Assembly: GCA_022609375.1 (NCBI GenBank)
Contig: JAGKQE010000074.1
Coordinates: forward strand, 62,001-126,000
Length of the DNA stretch: 64,000 bases
Source of the DNA: Xenosphaeropsis pyriputrescens
Lineage: Eukaryota > Ascomycota > Leotiomycetes > Phacidiales > Phacidiaceae
Reading direction: 5' to 3'
Shown here: positions 34,754 to 47,318 of the stretch, in pieces
Numbering within the stretch: the stretch's first letter is position 1
How the letters are laid out: each line of letters begins with the position of its first letter
Position numbers and translations under genes: made by a program
The notes under the pieces: model-generated
What the model was told of the DNA's origin: nothing
Seen by the model: the letters and a program-made list of their open reading frames with translations, nothing else
Databases searched by the model: none

Positions 34754-35528
34754 TTAGATAGTGGTCTCGTAGGCGATTGGGACAATGGTCTCTGGTGCGT
34801 TCTCCTTGGTGGAGATGGTGCGTGCCTCTCTTGGCATAAGTGGTTGTCTCTTCAAGTGGACGTGGGTACCGTCGGTCTTGGCCTGTCTCTTGAGCTCGGC
34901 GTTCTTCTTGACACGGCGGACGAACTCCTCTCTGGATCGGGAAAGGTTGATGTGCTCGATTCTGAGGTTGACGCGCTTCTCGATGTAGCGGTGCTTGACC
35001 TTCTTGTAGATGATGACACCAACAGCAGACTTGGTGACGTTGTAGATGACACCGGTCTTACCGTGGTAGACCTTGTGTGGCATACTGTATTCGATGTTAG
35101 TCGTTGGTCCTCCATAACTCCAAGTTACTTCGAAAGTTGGGTTGTCGCATCGATTCGAATTCGAGGATCTGAAATATGGAATAGTACTGACCCCTTCTGG
35201 ACGGCACCGTTGGCCTTGATATCGACGATGTCTCCAACCCTGCAAAAGTTCGTTAGTTTCCAAATTCAACAATTCGACTCAATCTATGCCCAACTTACTT
35301 GTACTGTCTAAGGTAGGTAGACAACTTGATCATACCATGATCCTTGAAGTTGCGAGAGAACGCATACTGTAGAATCAATCAGCCTCAATTCTTTCATTCC
35401 GGCTCTCATCCTTCGTCCTGCTCGAGCCCAGTCGCATTTGACATGCTGTATTTCCAGGATTCGTCGGTGCAATATCGCGGGGAATAACGTACCCGAGTAC
35501 CGGCGCGGAGACCTGCAGCGTGACCCAT
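34754..35528 (-). CDS. rpl21: 60S ribosomal protein L21 (eL21)
   Basis: Four exons: 35528-35493, 35366-35299, 35239-35192 and 35084-34754, giving 160 aa, the expected length. A structural protein of the large cytosolic ribosomal subunit. The start MGHAAGLRAGTR, the core YLRQYKVGDIVDIKANGAVQ, GMPHKVYHGKTGVIYNVT and the tail VHLKRQPLMPREA are diagnostic. Only 12 codons lie on the first exon, the common arrangement of intron-rich ribosomal protein genes with an intron close to the start. Donors include GTACGT and GTCAGT. I looked for box C/D motifs in the introns and saw none that were convincing. It sits head-to-head with rps9, 602 bp between start codons, suggesting shared control of two ribosomal protein genes. 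Confidence 0.96.
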
Positions 35529-36130
35529 CTTGAATTTGGTGAAGAGGTCGTGAGGGTATTCGGAGGCGTGTTTGTCGTAATGTCGTCGTCGGAACCAAAG
35601 CGATCAATCTCGACGTTCACGAATTCTCGCCTGCTCATCCACTAGCGCAGTTCTCAAAATTCGTGGTCGAGTTGATGGGGCATAAACCCTCTAGGCGGTC
35701 AACGAGGCGGGCTGACTAAGCTACAACTTGTGTTACTCTGCAGGTACGCATGGAATTCGATTACCTTTTACTTGATAGTACCAGGAACTTTCATTGCTAT
35801 TTAGAACTATGAGTTTATAAATTGAATGCATATGTTTCAAATACTGGAATCAATATCCTCCCCAAACTGGGAGTGCCTAAAGTATAGTGATCAGCGCGAA
35901 GTTCACTTTGAATCTTGAGATCAAGTGATATTAAGCCTCAGGATCCCAATCGTGCCTGAAATCTGGCCTCAAGTTTTGGGCACGCAACCCTGTCGATTTT
36001 CTGCCTCGCTTGGCGACGCACTAAACGCCCACACATAATTCTTGCGACTTCACGATCCCATCTCCATCGACCAATCTTCGACAATTCGACAACCAGGACT
36101 TTCTGACCCATCGCCGTCAGAACCGTAGTC
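35529..36130. promoter_or_regulatory. Bidirectional ribosomal-protein promoter region, rpl21 / rps9
   Basis: 602 bp between the two start codons. The region is the only upstream DNA available to both genes, so it probably holds divergent promoters. The rps9-proximal 120 bp is rich in CGA and pyrimidines. I cannot name a specific factor site with confidence. Confidence 0.65.
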
Positions 36131-36986
36131 ATGGCACCAAGATCCTACAGCAAGACCTACAAGGTCCCAAGAAGACGTTTGTGATCCCGCTATCGAATGC
36201 GCAAATTGAGAAAAACTGGCTAACTTTTGTGTTTACAGCATTCGAGTCTGCCCGTCTGTCAGTATAACCCGTCTTGACGATTGTTTCGCAATATTTGTCC
36301 GGTCACTGTGTATGAGCTTGTCTCTACGCACACCGTGATCTCACTGAGTTCGAGCAATGTTCTCTACTCGAATAGTGGATCTGTCCATCGACTAGAACCT
36401 GGACTGACTTGGTATAAAGTGACTCTGAGTTGAAGATCGTTGGTGAATATGGTCTCCGCAACAAGCGTGAAGTGTGGCGTGTCCAGCTCACCCTCTCCAA
36501 GATCCGTCGTGCTGCTCGGTAAGTGGAAACTATATCTTGCTTAAAAGGGCTTCGAACTGACTTCCCTGTAGTCAGCTTTTGACCTTGGACGAGAAGGACC
36601 CAAAGAGACTCTTCGAGGGTAACGCCTTGATTCGCCGTCTCGTTCGTGTCGGTGTTCTTGACGAGTCCCGCATGAAGCTTGATTACGTCTTGGCTCTTAA
36701 GGTCGAGGATTTCCTTGAGCGTCGTCTCCAGACCTGTGTTTACAAGCTCGGTCTCGCCAAGTCTATCCACCACGCTCGTGTCCTTATTCGCCAGAGACAC
36801 ATCCGTGTTGGCAAGCAGATCGTCAATGTCCCATCCTTCGTTGTCCGTCTCGACTCCCAGAAGCACATCGACTTCGCCCTCAGCTCTCCATTCGGAGGTG
36901 GACGCCCAGGTCGCGTACGCCGCAAGAAGGCCAAGGCCGCCGAGAAGAAGGACGGTGGCGATGACGAGGAGGAGGATGAGGAGTAA
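36131..36986 (+). CDS. rps9: 40S ribosomal protein S9 (uS4)
   Basis: Four exons: 36131-36176, 36239-36257, 36420-36518 and 36572-36986, giving 192 aa, as expected. Cytosolic small-subunit protein of the S4 family; it binds 18S rRNA early in assembly and helps keep decoding accurate. The start MAPRSYSKTYKVPRR, the continuation FESARLDSELKIVGEYGLRN, the S4 RNA-binding segment RRLQTCVYKLGLAKSIHHAR with RQRHIRVGKQIVNVPSF, and an acidic tail with DDEEEDEE are all present. Exon 2 is just 19 nt and the intron after it (36258-36419, 162 nt) is three times the usual length here. Donors GTTTGT and GTCAGT are weak forms. No other start fits the conserved N-terminus. Confidence 0.96.
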
Positions 36987-37240
36987 ATCTTCAACTCAAA
37001 ATAGGGAATCCAGGGTTAGCAATGGAGGAATGATATCACAAGGCACAGTTTACTGTATAATCGAGCGTACTGTTCACCTCGAGGCGTTATACGTGCATAA
37101 AAGGTTTCAATTACAACATGCTGCCTAAATGAAAACGACTGTTCCGTGACTATGTGATGAATTTCCGGGATTTTCAAAGTAATCTACTTAAAATTGTTTC
37201 CTATAAACGCCCGCTAAGTTAGTCACTTTTTGTATGATAT
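36987..37240. terminator. Convergent 3' region, rps9 / slu7
   Basis: Only 254 bp separate the stop codons of two convergent genes, so their 3' untranslated regions must lie close together or overlap. No gene. Confidence 0.5.
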
Positions 37241-38683
37241 CTACAATAGTTTATCCTTGCCCAGGAACGCTGCCATCGGGTCATTTGCAGCTACCCGTTT
37301 GCGCCTGTATTCGTCCATGTCCTCCTCTGATACCCCTCCTTGCATCTCTTCCTTCGTTCGCTTCTTGGCTGGCGGAGGCATGGATTTAGTATCTTGCGCT
37401 CTCGACTCATTAGTGGCCTCCGACTTTACCGGAGCGTTCTGCTCTTGCCAGGCTATCTCCTTTGGTGGCTCTTCAATTTCCAAGACACCTCCAGTACGAA
37501 GACGATCCGCTTCAGCAAAAGCAGTCTTTCCTTCCTCTCCAGTACAGTAGCTGTTCTTTATCATTGAGTGACAACAAGCATAACCCCACTTAAAATTTGA
37601 CCACCAAGAACCCCAGACTGAAGTGTGGTTGTTGGGGAAAACGTCTTCTGGGTATTTAGACTTCGCAACAACCTTTGGCGCTCCCTTGATCGCTCCAGAT
37701 TCGTCGTATTCGACGTAATTTTCGGATTCCATGATTGCGGCATTGCGGAGCGCCGCCGGTATGGCATTTGATTCAGTTCCACCGTACTTCTCCTGCAACA
37801 TCCTTTTGTGTGCTTCACGCTTCTTCTCAGCTTCCTCCTTCTCCTTACGACGGTAATACTCTCCAGACGTAGGGTTAGCTTGCAAGTGTTGTTGTGTGTT
37901 TCCAGCTTTCTCCTGTGATTCCCATGCATATTTCTGTGCCTTCTCAAACTCCGCAGCATCTCCTGAAGCTCTCATGAACCCTTCCTCAGCAACCAAGGCC
38001 GCAGCTGTGTCTTGTGTTGCACCGCTATCCACCATCGATCTTGTCTTTGGATCATACTTCGCCGAGTCAAGATCTAGATTCATAAGATATTTCGCAGTAT
38101 CCTCTCGTATTCGCAATTGTCGTGTAGCAGTACTTTGCTTCCTGCCCATATCCGATTCCTCGGCATACTTTGCACCATCCTCACCATCATCATCACCATC
38201 TTCCTTGCTAGCCTCTCCAAGAGCTTTCTTCTGCATGTCTTCAAGCTGGTTGTACTCCTCGATAACGGACCTGTACTCCTTCGAGTCGTATCCATTCCAC
38301 CTATCTCTCTTTGCATCCCATCCCATTTTAACATCTTGGACTACCTCATCCGCCTGTATATCCCTTCCAGTCCACTTTGCACCCTTGGCTCTAGGCCGGC
38401 TGAGGCATTCTTTCGTCTTATGGGTCATAGCGCCGCAGTTCTCGCAGGCTCCTTTCCGGAATTTCGTCGCAGCAGGACCAAGTTTTTTTCCACGGTCGTA
38501 CCATTTCCCTTGATCGGCCTCCTTCTTTTGAAGACGTTGATGCTCCAGGTAATCGTTGTGGTCGTCATCGTCGCCAATGTAGAAGGGCTTCTTGGAAATG
38601 AAAGAAGGAATATACTCGTTAGCTTCCTTCGAAGTTGCGCCCGGCGCGTTGGGCTTCAGTGGTTGTGTACCTGCTGGTGGCAT
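37241..38683 (-). CDS. slu7: Pre-mRNA splicing factor Slu7
   Basis: One exon of 480 aa. Slu7 acts in the second catalytic step of splicing, helping select the 3' splice site; it is nuclear and joins the spliceosome late. The CCHC zinc knuckle has Cys80, Cys83, His88 and Cys93 (ENCGAMTHKTKEC). The region after it (GAKWTGRDIQADE, KRDRWNGYDSKEY) and the C-terminal NNHTSVWGSWW and WGYACCHS with NSYCTGEEGK are Slu7 signatures. The last residues, NDPMAAFLGKDKLL, are also family-like. It is intronless in a window where most genes have several introns. It is divergent to rev3 with 266 bp between start codons. The start at 38683 gives the expected N-terminus. Confidence 0.95.
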   Translation of the reverse strand: MPPAGTQPLKPNAPGATSKEANEYIPSFISKKPFYIGDDDDHNDYLEHQRLQKKEADQGKWYDRGKKLGPAATKFRKGACENCGAMTHKTKECLSRPRAKGAKWTGRDIQADEVVQDVKMGWDAKRDRWNGYDSKEYRSVIEEYNQLEDMQKKALGEASKEDGDDDGEDGAKYAEESDMGRKQSTATRQLRIREDTAKYLMNLDLDSAKYDPKTRSMVDSGATQDTAAALVAEEGFMRASGDAAEFEKAQKYAWESQEKAGNTQQHLQANPTSGEYYRRKEKEEAEKKREAHKRMLQEKYGGTESNAIPAALRNAAIMESENYVEYDESGAIKGAPKVVAKSKYPEDVFPNNHTSVWGSWWSNFKWGYACCHSMIKNSYCTGEEGKTAFAEADRLRTGGVLEIEEPPKEIAWQEQNAPVKSEATNESRAQDTKSMPPPAKKRTKEEMQGGVSEEDMDEYRRKRVAANDPMAAFLGKDKLL

Positions 38684-38949
38684 CTTGAAGTGTTCGTGGT
38701 TATGCTATTGAGCGTTGAGGACTTCGGGTGACTGGTTATTGCCAAAATCCTTATCAATTTCGCGGGTGCACTTCGACGCTGCCTTGTTATGGTATCGCCA
38801 CGTGACAACGCTACACCATACCGCGTCAACTGGAATCAAACGCGTCCGAATTTAGATGTGATTGTTTACAACATTTACATTCCTTGCTCCGAAGATGCAT
38901 ATTGCTTTTAATTCTGATCTGAACGCGCTGTGCTTATGAGCTTTGAGAT
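38684..38949. promoter_or_regulatory. Compact bidirectional promoter, slu7 / rev3
   Basis: Both genes' 5' untranslated regions and core promoters must fit in 266 bp. It includes a CACGTGAC E-box-like word near 38800. Shared regulation is an inference from spacing. Confidence 0.6.
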
Positions 38950-41900
38950 ATGGAACTCTTTCGAGTGCGTCTCAACTGTATCGACAACTATCAAGCAACG
39001 CCGACGAGCTTCGACCCCCTGCTTCGAAACAATATAGCACCGTCGCAAAAGTATCTCGAGCCGAAGGTTCCAGTTATTCGAGTTTTTGGAGCCACTGAAA
39101 CTGGCCAGAAAGTATGCGCCCATATTCATGGTGCTTTCCCGTATTTATACGTGGAATACACAGGACGCCTGGATCCTGAGGATGGTAAATTGTAAACTAG
39201 TCACTCGATCTCGACGCAACTGATTTCTATTTAGTGGGCGCATATATCTATCGATTACATCTCTCTATCGATCATGCTCTTGCCATGAGTTATCGGCGCA
39301 ATGTGTACGATGGAAAGTCTAAATCAGTGGCAAGGATTACATTGGTCAAGGGTATTCCATTTTATGGATACCATGTTGGATATAGATATTTCTTGAAGAT
39401 ATACATGCTTAATCCGATGTATATGACGCGTCTCGCGGACCTCCTACGACAGGGTGTGATCATGAAAAGGGTCTTCCAACCATTCGAGGCTCATCTCCAG
39501 TACCTTTTACAGTGGATGGCCGACTACAATTTATACGGCTGTGGCTATGTTGATTGTCGCAAAGTCACATTCCGAACTCACGTGCCAAAGTATGAGGAGA
39601 TGGACAATTATACACATTTGTGGCATGATCGATCGATACCAAAAGAATATATCAGTAGGGAGGAAGACCTTCCAAGGGCCAGCCATTGCTCGATAGAAGT
39701 CGACATCTGTGTTCAGGATATTCTTAATAGACATGACATCACGCCTCGAGATCTTCATCATGATTTTATCGAACGCCTAAACCCTCTTGCACCGGGTGAG
39801 AAACTTGTACATAGTATGGCTGGCTTGTGGCGCGACGAGGCAAGACGACGAAAAGCCACGATGGCCAATCCGGATCCAGGAAGCAGTCCCTTTCCTCCAG
39901 AAGTACTAGTTTCAATGTCGGCAAATCCCAGGAGCTCCCAAATACGTGGTTGGATACACGAGGAGGAATATATGGAACAGATCAAGGAACTGATCCGCGA
40001 TGAGAAGGACAAAGGCCATGGTGCTGATATCTCTTTTGAAAACTTTGTAAAAAGTACCCCTTTTACCGATACCATCAGGACTACTCTTCAGGCTGTAGAA
40101 GATTTATATCCTGAGAACCTCGTTTCAGCGTTAGGTCTTAAGTATGATAAAGGTATGCCAGCTCTGGAGATAGAGCCCAAGGCTGAGGATGCGGATGTCG
40201 ATGAAAATGGGATTTCCAACTTCAGTAGGGAGGACTTTGAAGACCTGCCATACGATTCAGACGAGGAGGTCATGCAACAGATTGAACTGACTCAACGAAA
40301 AGCAAGAGATAAGGTCGAGGATGTCCATCTCAACTCTAATAATGATGGGTTCACGGAGATCAACACTAGTGAAGAAAAGATATCTACAGTCGGGCAGTGC
40401 AATGATCCACTTGATAATTATATTGGCCCGGACATTTCTGAAACTTATAAGTCATCCCAAGCACTTGGCACAAAACATCCTCGGTCATTATCGCCAACAC
40501 CGGACAGTTATAATAAAAGACAACGGATTGCAGCTAAATGGGTTGAAGGGAGTGGCACCAGAGGATTATCTGAGTTGCGCACTCTCAAATCAGTCGAAGA
40601 ATCAGGCCCGAAAGTCGAGCAACGAAACGTGCGAACCACAGTAAATCAAGTTAGGGGTTACAGTGGACATAACCGAAATCGATCAATGTTTGTTGAGCCA
40701 TCTGTCAGGCTGAATGAGCCCGTATATCTCGGGCAACGATCACCATCAGCGAACGTATCGCCGACTTTGCGCGAATCAAATCTTAAATCCAGTTTACATA
40801 ATTTCGGATTTCCTGTCGTCAAAGATCCCCATGACTCCAGCACTGTCCTACGCTTAAGCCAGCAAAGTGCTTCACAAAAAAGTACGAGCTCTTCTCCAAC
40901 TAAGCATGTGTCATTTAGCCCATCAAAGCTCCAACACGACTCACCGCAGAAACCATCTTCAGCACAAAGCTCAAGCATCTCATCCGGTTCAGAAGGATCC
41001 CGTTCCTCCATGAGAATCCTCCGCAAAGTCGCAAATGGTCTAGTTCGTTCTAATCAGAACAACATTCTGGTGTTCACGGAGATAGCTCCCACTGCTGGAC
41101 CCGTTGAGCATACCATGCAAGAAACTGGTCTACCACAGGTGATATATCAGGATGCCTTTTATGGTGATGAGGCAGATGTACCAGAAAGGGCAAGAGAATG
41201 GGCTGGGAGAGAGTTCAAGCTTGAAAGTACTACTGTACCTTTCCTCCCCGATTTCGATCACCTTGGAATCTCACTTGCGACTTACGGTTCCAAATCTGGC
41301 GTGATCCTCGACAAGTCAAAAGAAGACAGGAAGTTTCATCAGCGCCGTCGCTCGTGTAGACTTAGAAGTTGGGAGATTGCTGAACCACCGCCAACATGTG
41401 CAGAGGTTGTGACATGGTTCAGAGGCGAAAGCAATCGTACGCGAGCAGCTATCAAACAGCATCAGAAGTCCTTTATTCAAAAATTATCGAGTCCTAAAAG
41501 TGGTAAGCTCTCTCAGGTGGATGGCCCAACACAACATGGCAAGCATGGCTTTAGATACACTCAAAACAAGAAGACAACCAGTGTTCAACACGAAGTACAG
41601 TACATGAGTACCATGAGTTTGGAAGTGCACGTCAACACAAGAGGCAGTTTTGTGCCCAATCCTGAGGAGGATGAGATCCAGAGTGTTTTCTGGTGCTTGC
41701 AGTCTAACGAAGGTAGTCGTGAGGGTAATGGCAATGCAGAGGGAACACATATCGGAATCGTGACGCTGTCAGAGGACGGCAGCATGGCATCTAAGATTCG
41801 CAGCCAAGTGGCCGTTGAACTCGCAGAAGAAACCACAGAGCTGGATATACTGAATCGAATGATTGAGATTGTAAGAACTCATGACCCTGATATCCTCACT

Positions 41901-44183
41901 GGATACGAGGTTCATGGGGGATCATGGGGATTTCTTATCGAGCGTGCTCGCCTCAAGTATGATTTCAACCTTTGTGACGAGTTCTCTCGAATGAAGAGTC
42001 AGTCGCATGGCCGATTTGGAAGGGATAACGATAAATGGGGATTCAATAATACTTCGACGATTCGGGTCACAGGAAGGCACATGATCAACATATGGCGTGC
42101 AATGCGAGCTGAGCTCAACCTGCTCCAGTATACAATGGAAAATGTCGTGTTCCACTTACTACACCGCCGGATACCACATTACTCTTGCCAGGATCTCACG
42201 ACTTGGTACATAAATGAAAAGCCGCGAGACCTATTCAAAGTCCTGAATTACTACATCTCTCGTGTCCAGCTAGACCATGAAATCCTCGAGCAGAATGAGC
42301 TTATTCCCAGAACGAGTGAGCAGGCCAGGCTACTCGGTGTGGACTTCTTCTCTGTCTTTTCTCGAGGATCCCAATTTAAAGTAGAATCAATCATGTTTCG
42401 ACTTGCGAAGCCTGAGAACTTCCTTCTTGTTTCGCCAAGTCGAAAGCAGGTCGGTGGTCAGAACGCACTTGAGTGTTTGCCTCTTGTCATGGAGCCACAG
42501 AGTGGGTTTTACAACAGCCCTCTCCTGGTTCTTGATTTTCAAAGTCTGTATCCCAGTGTTATGATTGCTTACAACTATTGCTATTCGACATTCTTGGGAA
42601 GGGTCACCAATTGGCGTGGGCAGAATAAGATGGGATTCACAGACTTTCAGCGGCAGCAACGTCTACTCGAATTGCTCAAGGACCACATCAACATTTCGCC
42701 GAATGGAATGATGTACGTCAAACCTGAAATTCGAAAATCTCTCTTAGCAAAAATGCTTGGCGAGATTCTTGAGACTCGAATAATGGTCAAGAGTGGTATG
42801 AAGGTGGACAAGGACGACAAAACACTTCAGCAGTTGCTAAACAACAGACAGTTGGCATTGAAGCTCATCGCCAACGTTACCTATGGTTATACTTCTGCGT
42901 CTTTCTCTGGAAGAATGCCTTGCTCTGAAATAGCTGATAGTATTGTACAAACTGGGCGAGAGACTCTCGAGAAAGCCATTGCCCTCATTCACTCTGTCAA
43001 GCGATGGGGTGCTGAAGTAGTCTATGGAGATACAGACAGTCTTTTCGTCTACCTCAAAGGCCGAACCAAAGACCAGGCTTTTGATATTGGAAATGAGATT
43101 GCAAAGACGATCACGAACATGAACCCACGGCCAGTCAAGCTCAAGTTTGAGAAAGTCTACTTTCCATGTCTCCTACTTGCCAAGAAACGATATGTCGGCT
43201 TCAAGTACGAGTCTAAAGATCAGCTTGTTCCCGATTTCGACGCCAAAGGCATCGAGACAGTACGAAGAGACGGCACACCCGCCGAGCAAAAAATCGAAGA
43301 GAAAGCGCTCAAGACGTTGTTCCGCACCGCAGACCTCTCGCAGGTAAAGTCTTATTTCCAAAGCCAATGCGAGAAGATCATGCGCGGCAGTGTCAGCATT
43401 CAAGATTTCTGTTTCGCCAAAGAAGTCAAGCTCGGCACGTACAGCGAGAAGGGTCTCCCGCCACCAGGTGCTCTCATTTCCACTCGCCGCATGCTGATTG
43501 ACCCCCGTTCCGAGCCTCAATATGGAGAACGTGTTCCCTACGTCGTCATCAGTGGTGCACCAGGCGCCCGCCTTGTAGATCGCTGTGTGGCGCCTGAAGT
43601 ACTGCTCACGAGCGACCACAATGAGCTGGATGCCGAGTACTACATCTCCAAGAACCTCATCCCACCCCTCGAGCGTATTTTCAACCTTGTGGGTGCCAAC
43701 GTCCGCTCTTGGTATGATGAGATGCCCAAGGTTCAGCGTATTCGTCGTGTAGACTTCGGATTGCAATCCGGGAATCAAGATGGTGCCGCCAACACCAAGA
43801 GGACGTTGGAAAACTACATGAAATCGTCCTCGTGTCTTGTCTGCCGCGTCAAACTCGAGCACCCGACTCTCAAAGTGGTCGACCCCACGCCCACGAAATT
43901 GGCAGTCTGCGCGGACTGTCTTGCTAGGCAGGCGACTTCTTTACTCACACTACGGACTAGACTCAGCATCGAGGAGAAGAAGGCACAGGATATTGATCGC
44001 GTGTGCAGGAGTTGTTCGGGCTTTGCCTTTGGAGACGAGGTCAAGTGTGATAGCAAGGACTGTCCCGTCTTCTACACACGTGTGAGGCAGAGAGCGAGGT
44101 TAGGGAGGGAGAGGGGTATCGTAGAGCCGGTCATGAAGGTGCTGCAGGGAATGGAAGTCGAGTTGGGTGACTTGGAGTGGTGA
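38950..44183 (+). CDS. rev3: DNA polymerase zeta catalytic subunit Rev3
   Basis: Two exons: 38950-39184 and 39235-44183, about 1727 aa, the usual size in filamentous fungi. A B-family DNA polymerase that extends from mismatched or lesion-paired ends and accounts for most damage-induced mutation, working with Rev7. The N-terminal module contains PVIRVFGATETGQKVCAHIHG. A long variable insert (about 350-750) separates it from the exonuclease-like region. Polymerase motifs: DFQSLYPSVM with Asp1179, KLIANVTYGYTSASFSGR, and YGDTDS with Asp1344 and Asp1346. Near the C-terminus are two Cys groups, CLVC (1612-1615) with CADC, then CRSC and CDSKDC, matching the CysA zinc and CysB iron-sulfur sites; the latter binds the Pol31/Pol32 subunits. 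The single short intron removes a stop right after RLDPED. Confidence 0.96.
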
Positions 44184-46017
44184 GGGGATTATGATGCTGT
44201 GCTGGATATGCTGTGAAGAACAGACATGATGAGCTTTGGAAGAACAGTACAGAATAATGCACCTGTTGCACAAGGTAAATCGATCCCCTGCATTTCAAAA
44301 GTCATTATTTCCTAGATATGTTCTAGTATCATTGCTTGACCGTATTTCCGTGACGATTCAAACATACGTTTCTTTGTGGTGAATGTATAGTTGTGAATAA
44401 ATGAAAGGCCATCTGAGGAATTACACAAGTCTCATAATAGTTGTGCACTGTCAATAAGTAGACATGGCGCCCAATAAAATGAACTCCCCAGTAATGAAGT
44501 AAGCTCTCACAATCCACAGCGCAAGTTTGTACCATCACGAAATATCCGCGGCAGCCTAGCTATTTCCGTATGGAAGAACGAATTCACAAAAGCCAGTGCC
44601 GGGTATATCCAACATCGCATTCGACGACATCAAAGGCATTCACCATCAGCGCGTCCAACCATAGCGATCAGGTACGGAGTACCCTGCATGAAACTCGTCA
44701 GAAGGAAGACGGTTCCCACTCCAGGGGGAGGGAGAGAGAGAGAGAGAGAGGACCCTTTTGACGCTCAGGGAGTGTAAGTAGTAGTGGGCAGTTCATGCGA
44801 TGCGCTCCCACAGAGACTGCACCAACTGCAATGAAAATGAAATCCCGATGGGAATTCAATGCCGAGGGGCCATCACGTCATGGTCATGGGCCTCCGTCAT
44901 TGATGAGGATGGCGCCTCTGTCTCTCTCTGCTTCGTACTTGGTAGATGCTCATGCTCTGAGGTCAATGGTCGATCATGGACGTTGCTGAGGCTGCGACAT
45001 GTCTATCGTATCTGCCCTGGGTGCCAACATACTTGTACATAACTTTACCCCGCAGTTACTCGTTACTTGTTACTTGTATGTAATAATACTTGTACATACT
45101 TGTAGAATACAGTGTGCATCTCATATCTCACCATCTCATCAATGAGTAGTGTATAAGATATGCATTATACTATGTATATGTACATATGTATTCTGTACTC
45201 ACGATAATACGATGCTCGTCATTGCTCGTCATCAATGATGGCGGACACTCCAAGTCCCCTCTTCCTTCAAGGCCTTGCTTGTACTATATAAGCGACAGAT
45301 ACGAAGGATGTACTATGTACTGTAAGTAGCAGCTTTCCACTCTTCCACTCACAAACTCACAAACTCACAAACTCACGTATCAACGGCCAAACTTGACCTC
45401 TTGGTACCTATCGCCGACCACGCCTACACGCCCGGGCACACGCCCAAGTGCCACCAATCCACCCATGTCAACCCACTCCGCCCCGTCCTTCTCGGTGCGG
45501 ATTTACACCGGGGGGGGACCCCATCTCCCTTGACCGTCGCGAATTCCCAGGCGTTAAATTCATTCAGTGGATGGGATAGGCTGGGGAATGGGGAACGGGG
45601 AACGGAGAATAATGGGCAATTGGCTATGGCCTTCTTTTCTTGTCAATGAATATACATGAACATACAGGTAACCCTGGAGCATCCTGTAGTACCAGTACAG
45701 TACCGTGAGTGCGTACAGTACCTCTGGTTGGCGGCTTTTTTACTTGTACATACAAGTAGTATGTAGTACTTACTGAGAGACATTCTTGGGTAAGGTAGAA
45801 TACTCCATAGTGTAGTGTAAATTTGTTGGCAAGAGAAAGCGAAAGCGGTGATCGTCTGCTTCAGAATATGTACATACTTAGGTATTAGGTACCCAGGGTT
45901 GACCAACGGTGGGCTTGTTGTGTGCTGCGCTGTCCGTATTACAGCCTTCTTTTTCTGCTCTGGGTAAGCTCTGGCTTTGCGCTGTCACTGTCATGTCGAT
46001 AGATCATTGGTGAGTAG

Positions 46018-46064
46018 ATGTAGATGTAGATGTAGAAGTGGAAGTGGAAGTGGAAGTGGAAGTG
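46018..46064. repeat. Hexanucleotide repeats GATGTA and GAAGTG
   Basis: Three or four copies of GATGTA/GTAGAT pass directly into five copies of GAAGTG, visible by eye. Confidence 0.85.
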
Positions 46065-46768
46065 TTGATGTTGAATGTATTTACTCTGACTCTCACTTAC
46101 GCGCATCAACACATTCACATTCATATTCATACTCCGATGGCCTCTGCCACGCGGCGCCATCTCGCTATCATAGTTTCTGGACGTGTCCGGGTCTGGGCCA
46201 ATGGCTGGCTGAATCTTCCGCAAACGCAAACGCGCAACTCTCCAGAAAAGTGCGACTGCGATACCACAATACACCGACGAATGAGAAAAGTGCCTACATC
46301 GGTATACATTTTTCTTTTTTTCTTTTTTTCTTTTTTCTTTTTTCTTTTTTCTTTTCTCTCCCTTACCAATATTGAATGAGGATTGTATTATGTTCCAAAG
46401 GATAATTCCACAAAAAAAAAAAAAGATGAAAATAAATGAAAATAAAATAAAAAGAACGAAAAAAGAATGAGGGAAAGTTAAAAGCTTCTGAGAAACACAC
46501 TATGAATACATACAGTTCAGTGCGAAATATGTATCAGGAGAAGATTGCCGAGCTTTATTCTTTCTTGATCCCTTTTCTTGCTCTGAGATTCTAGAGTCCT
46601 TGAATTGATTCCCTCTCTTTTGTTTTGGGTTTCTTGTTCAGCTGAGCGCTTGTCTGCCACTGCCAAGTCGTCACGATGTGCGAGGATGTGCGTGTGGGGG
46701 GTTGTTGTCATGGGCGGAGAATGGCAGTTTGTCTGTACTGATCACAGTAAAGCAATTTCCTTTCTGCC

Positions 46769-46798
46769 AAGGTCAAGGTCAAGGTCAAGGTCAAGGTC
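46769..46798. repeat. (AAGGTC)5 repeat
   Basis: Five tandem copies of AAGGTC (equivalently GTCAAG). Confidence 0.9.
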
Positions 46799-47262
46799 GT
46801 CCATCTGTAGTCGACGTCGTGATGATGATGAGTTCTTCATCTACTACAGTATCTTTCTCAAGTTTCCATTCTGTATTCCCTATAACAACAATAAACAAGC
46901 AGTTGTTTCGTTCCCTGGTTGTGATGTGTACTTGTACATGACTGTGTGAGTGTTGTATGACATCGCCTACAGGGGCCGAGGGGGCCCTGCTGATGATTGT
47001 ACCTTGATGGGGACTCGGAATGATGACCTTACACACATCAACATGAACGAAAAACATGGTCATGAACATGAACATGAACATGAATATGAACAGTGCACGG
47101 CATGGCATGGCATGGCTGCTGGCACAACAAGCTGAAAGCCGAATTTCCGTCTCAGGAACATGAGAGTGAATGTCTTTCCTTGGACTGTGTGGGATTCGAC
47201 AGGAATAGGAACTTTGGTTTGAGATGGGTGGGGTATTGTATGTAAGTGGTAGATGATAGAAG

Positions 47263-47318
47263 AGGAGGAGGAGGAGGAGGAGAAGGAGAAGGAGAAGGAG
47301 AAGGAGAAGGAGAAGAAG
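47263..47318. repeat. Polypurine (GGA)n / (GAAGGA)n tract
   Basis: An uninterrupted purine run of over 50 nt made of GGA and then GAAGGA units on the plus strand. Such tracts can form triplex DNA. Confidence 0.85.

Noticed and set aside
36258..36419. Box C/D snoRNA in the long rps9 intron
   Set aside because: A CTGA is present near the 3' end and GTGAT-like words occur, but no proper RTGATGA box and no terminal stem are visible; kept only as a question in the findings.
43173..43862. 229-codon minus-strand frame within rev3
   Set aside because: Antisense shadow of conserved polymerase sequence; the plus-strand motifs are unambiguous.
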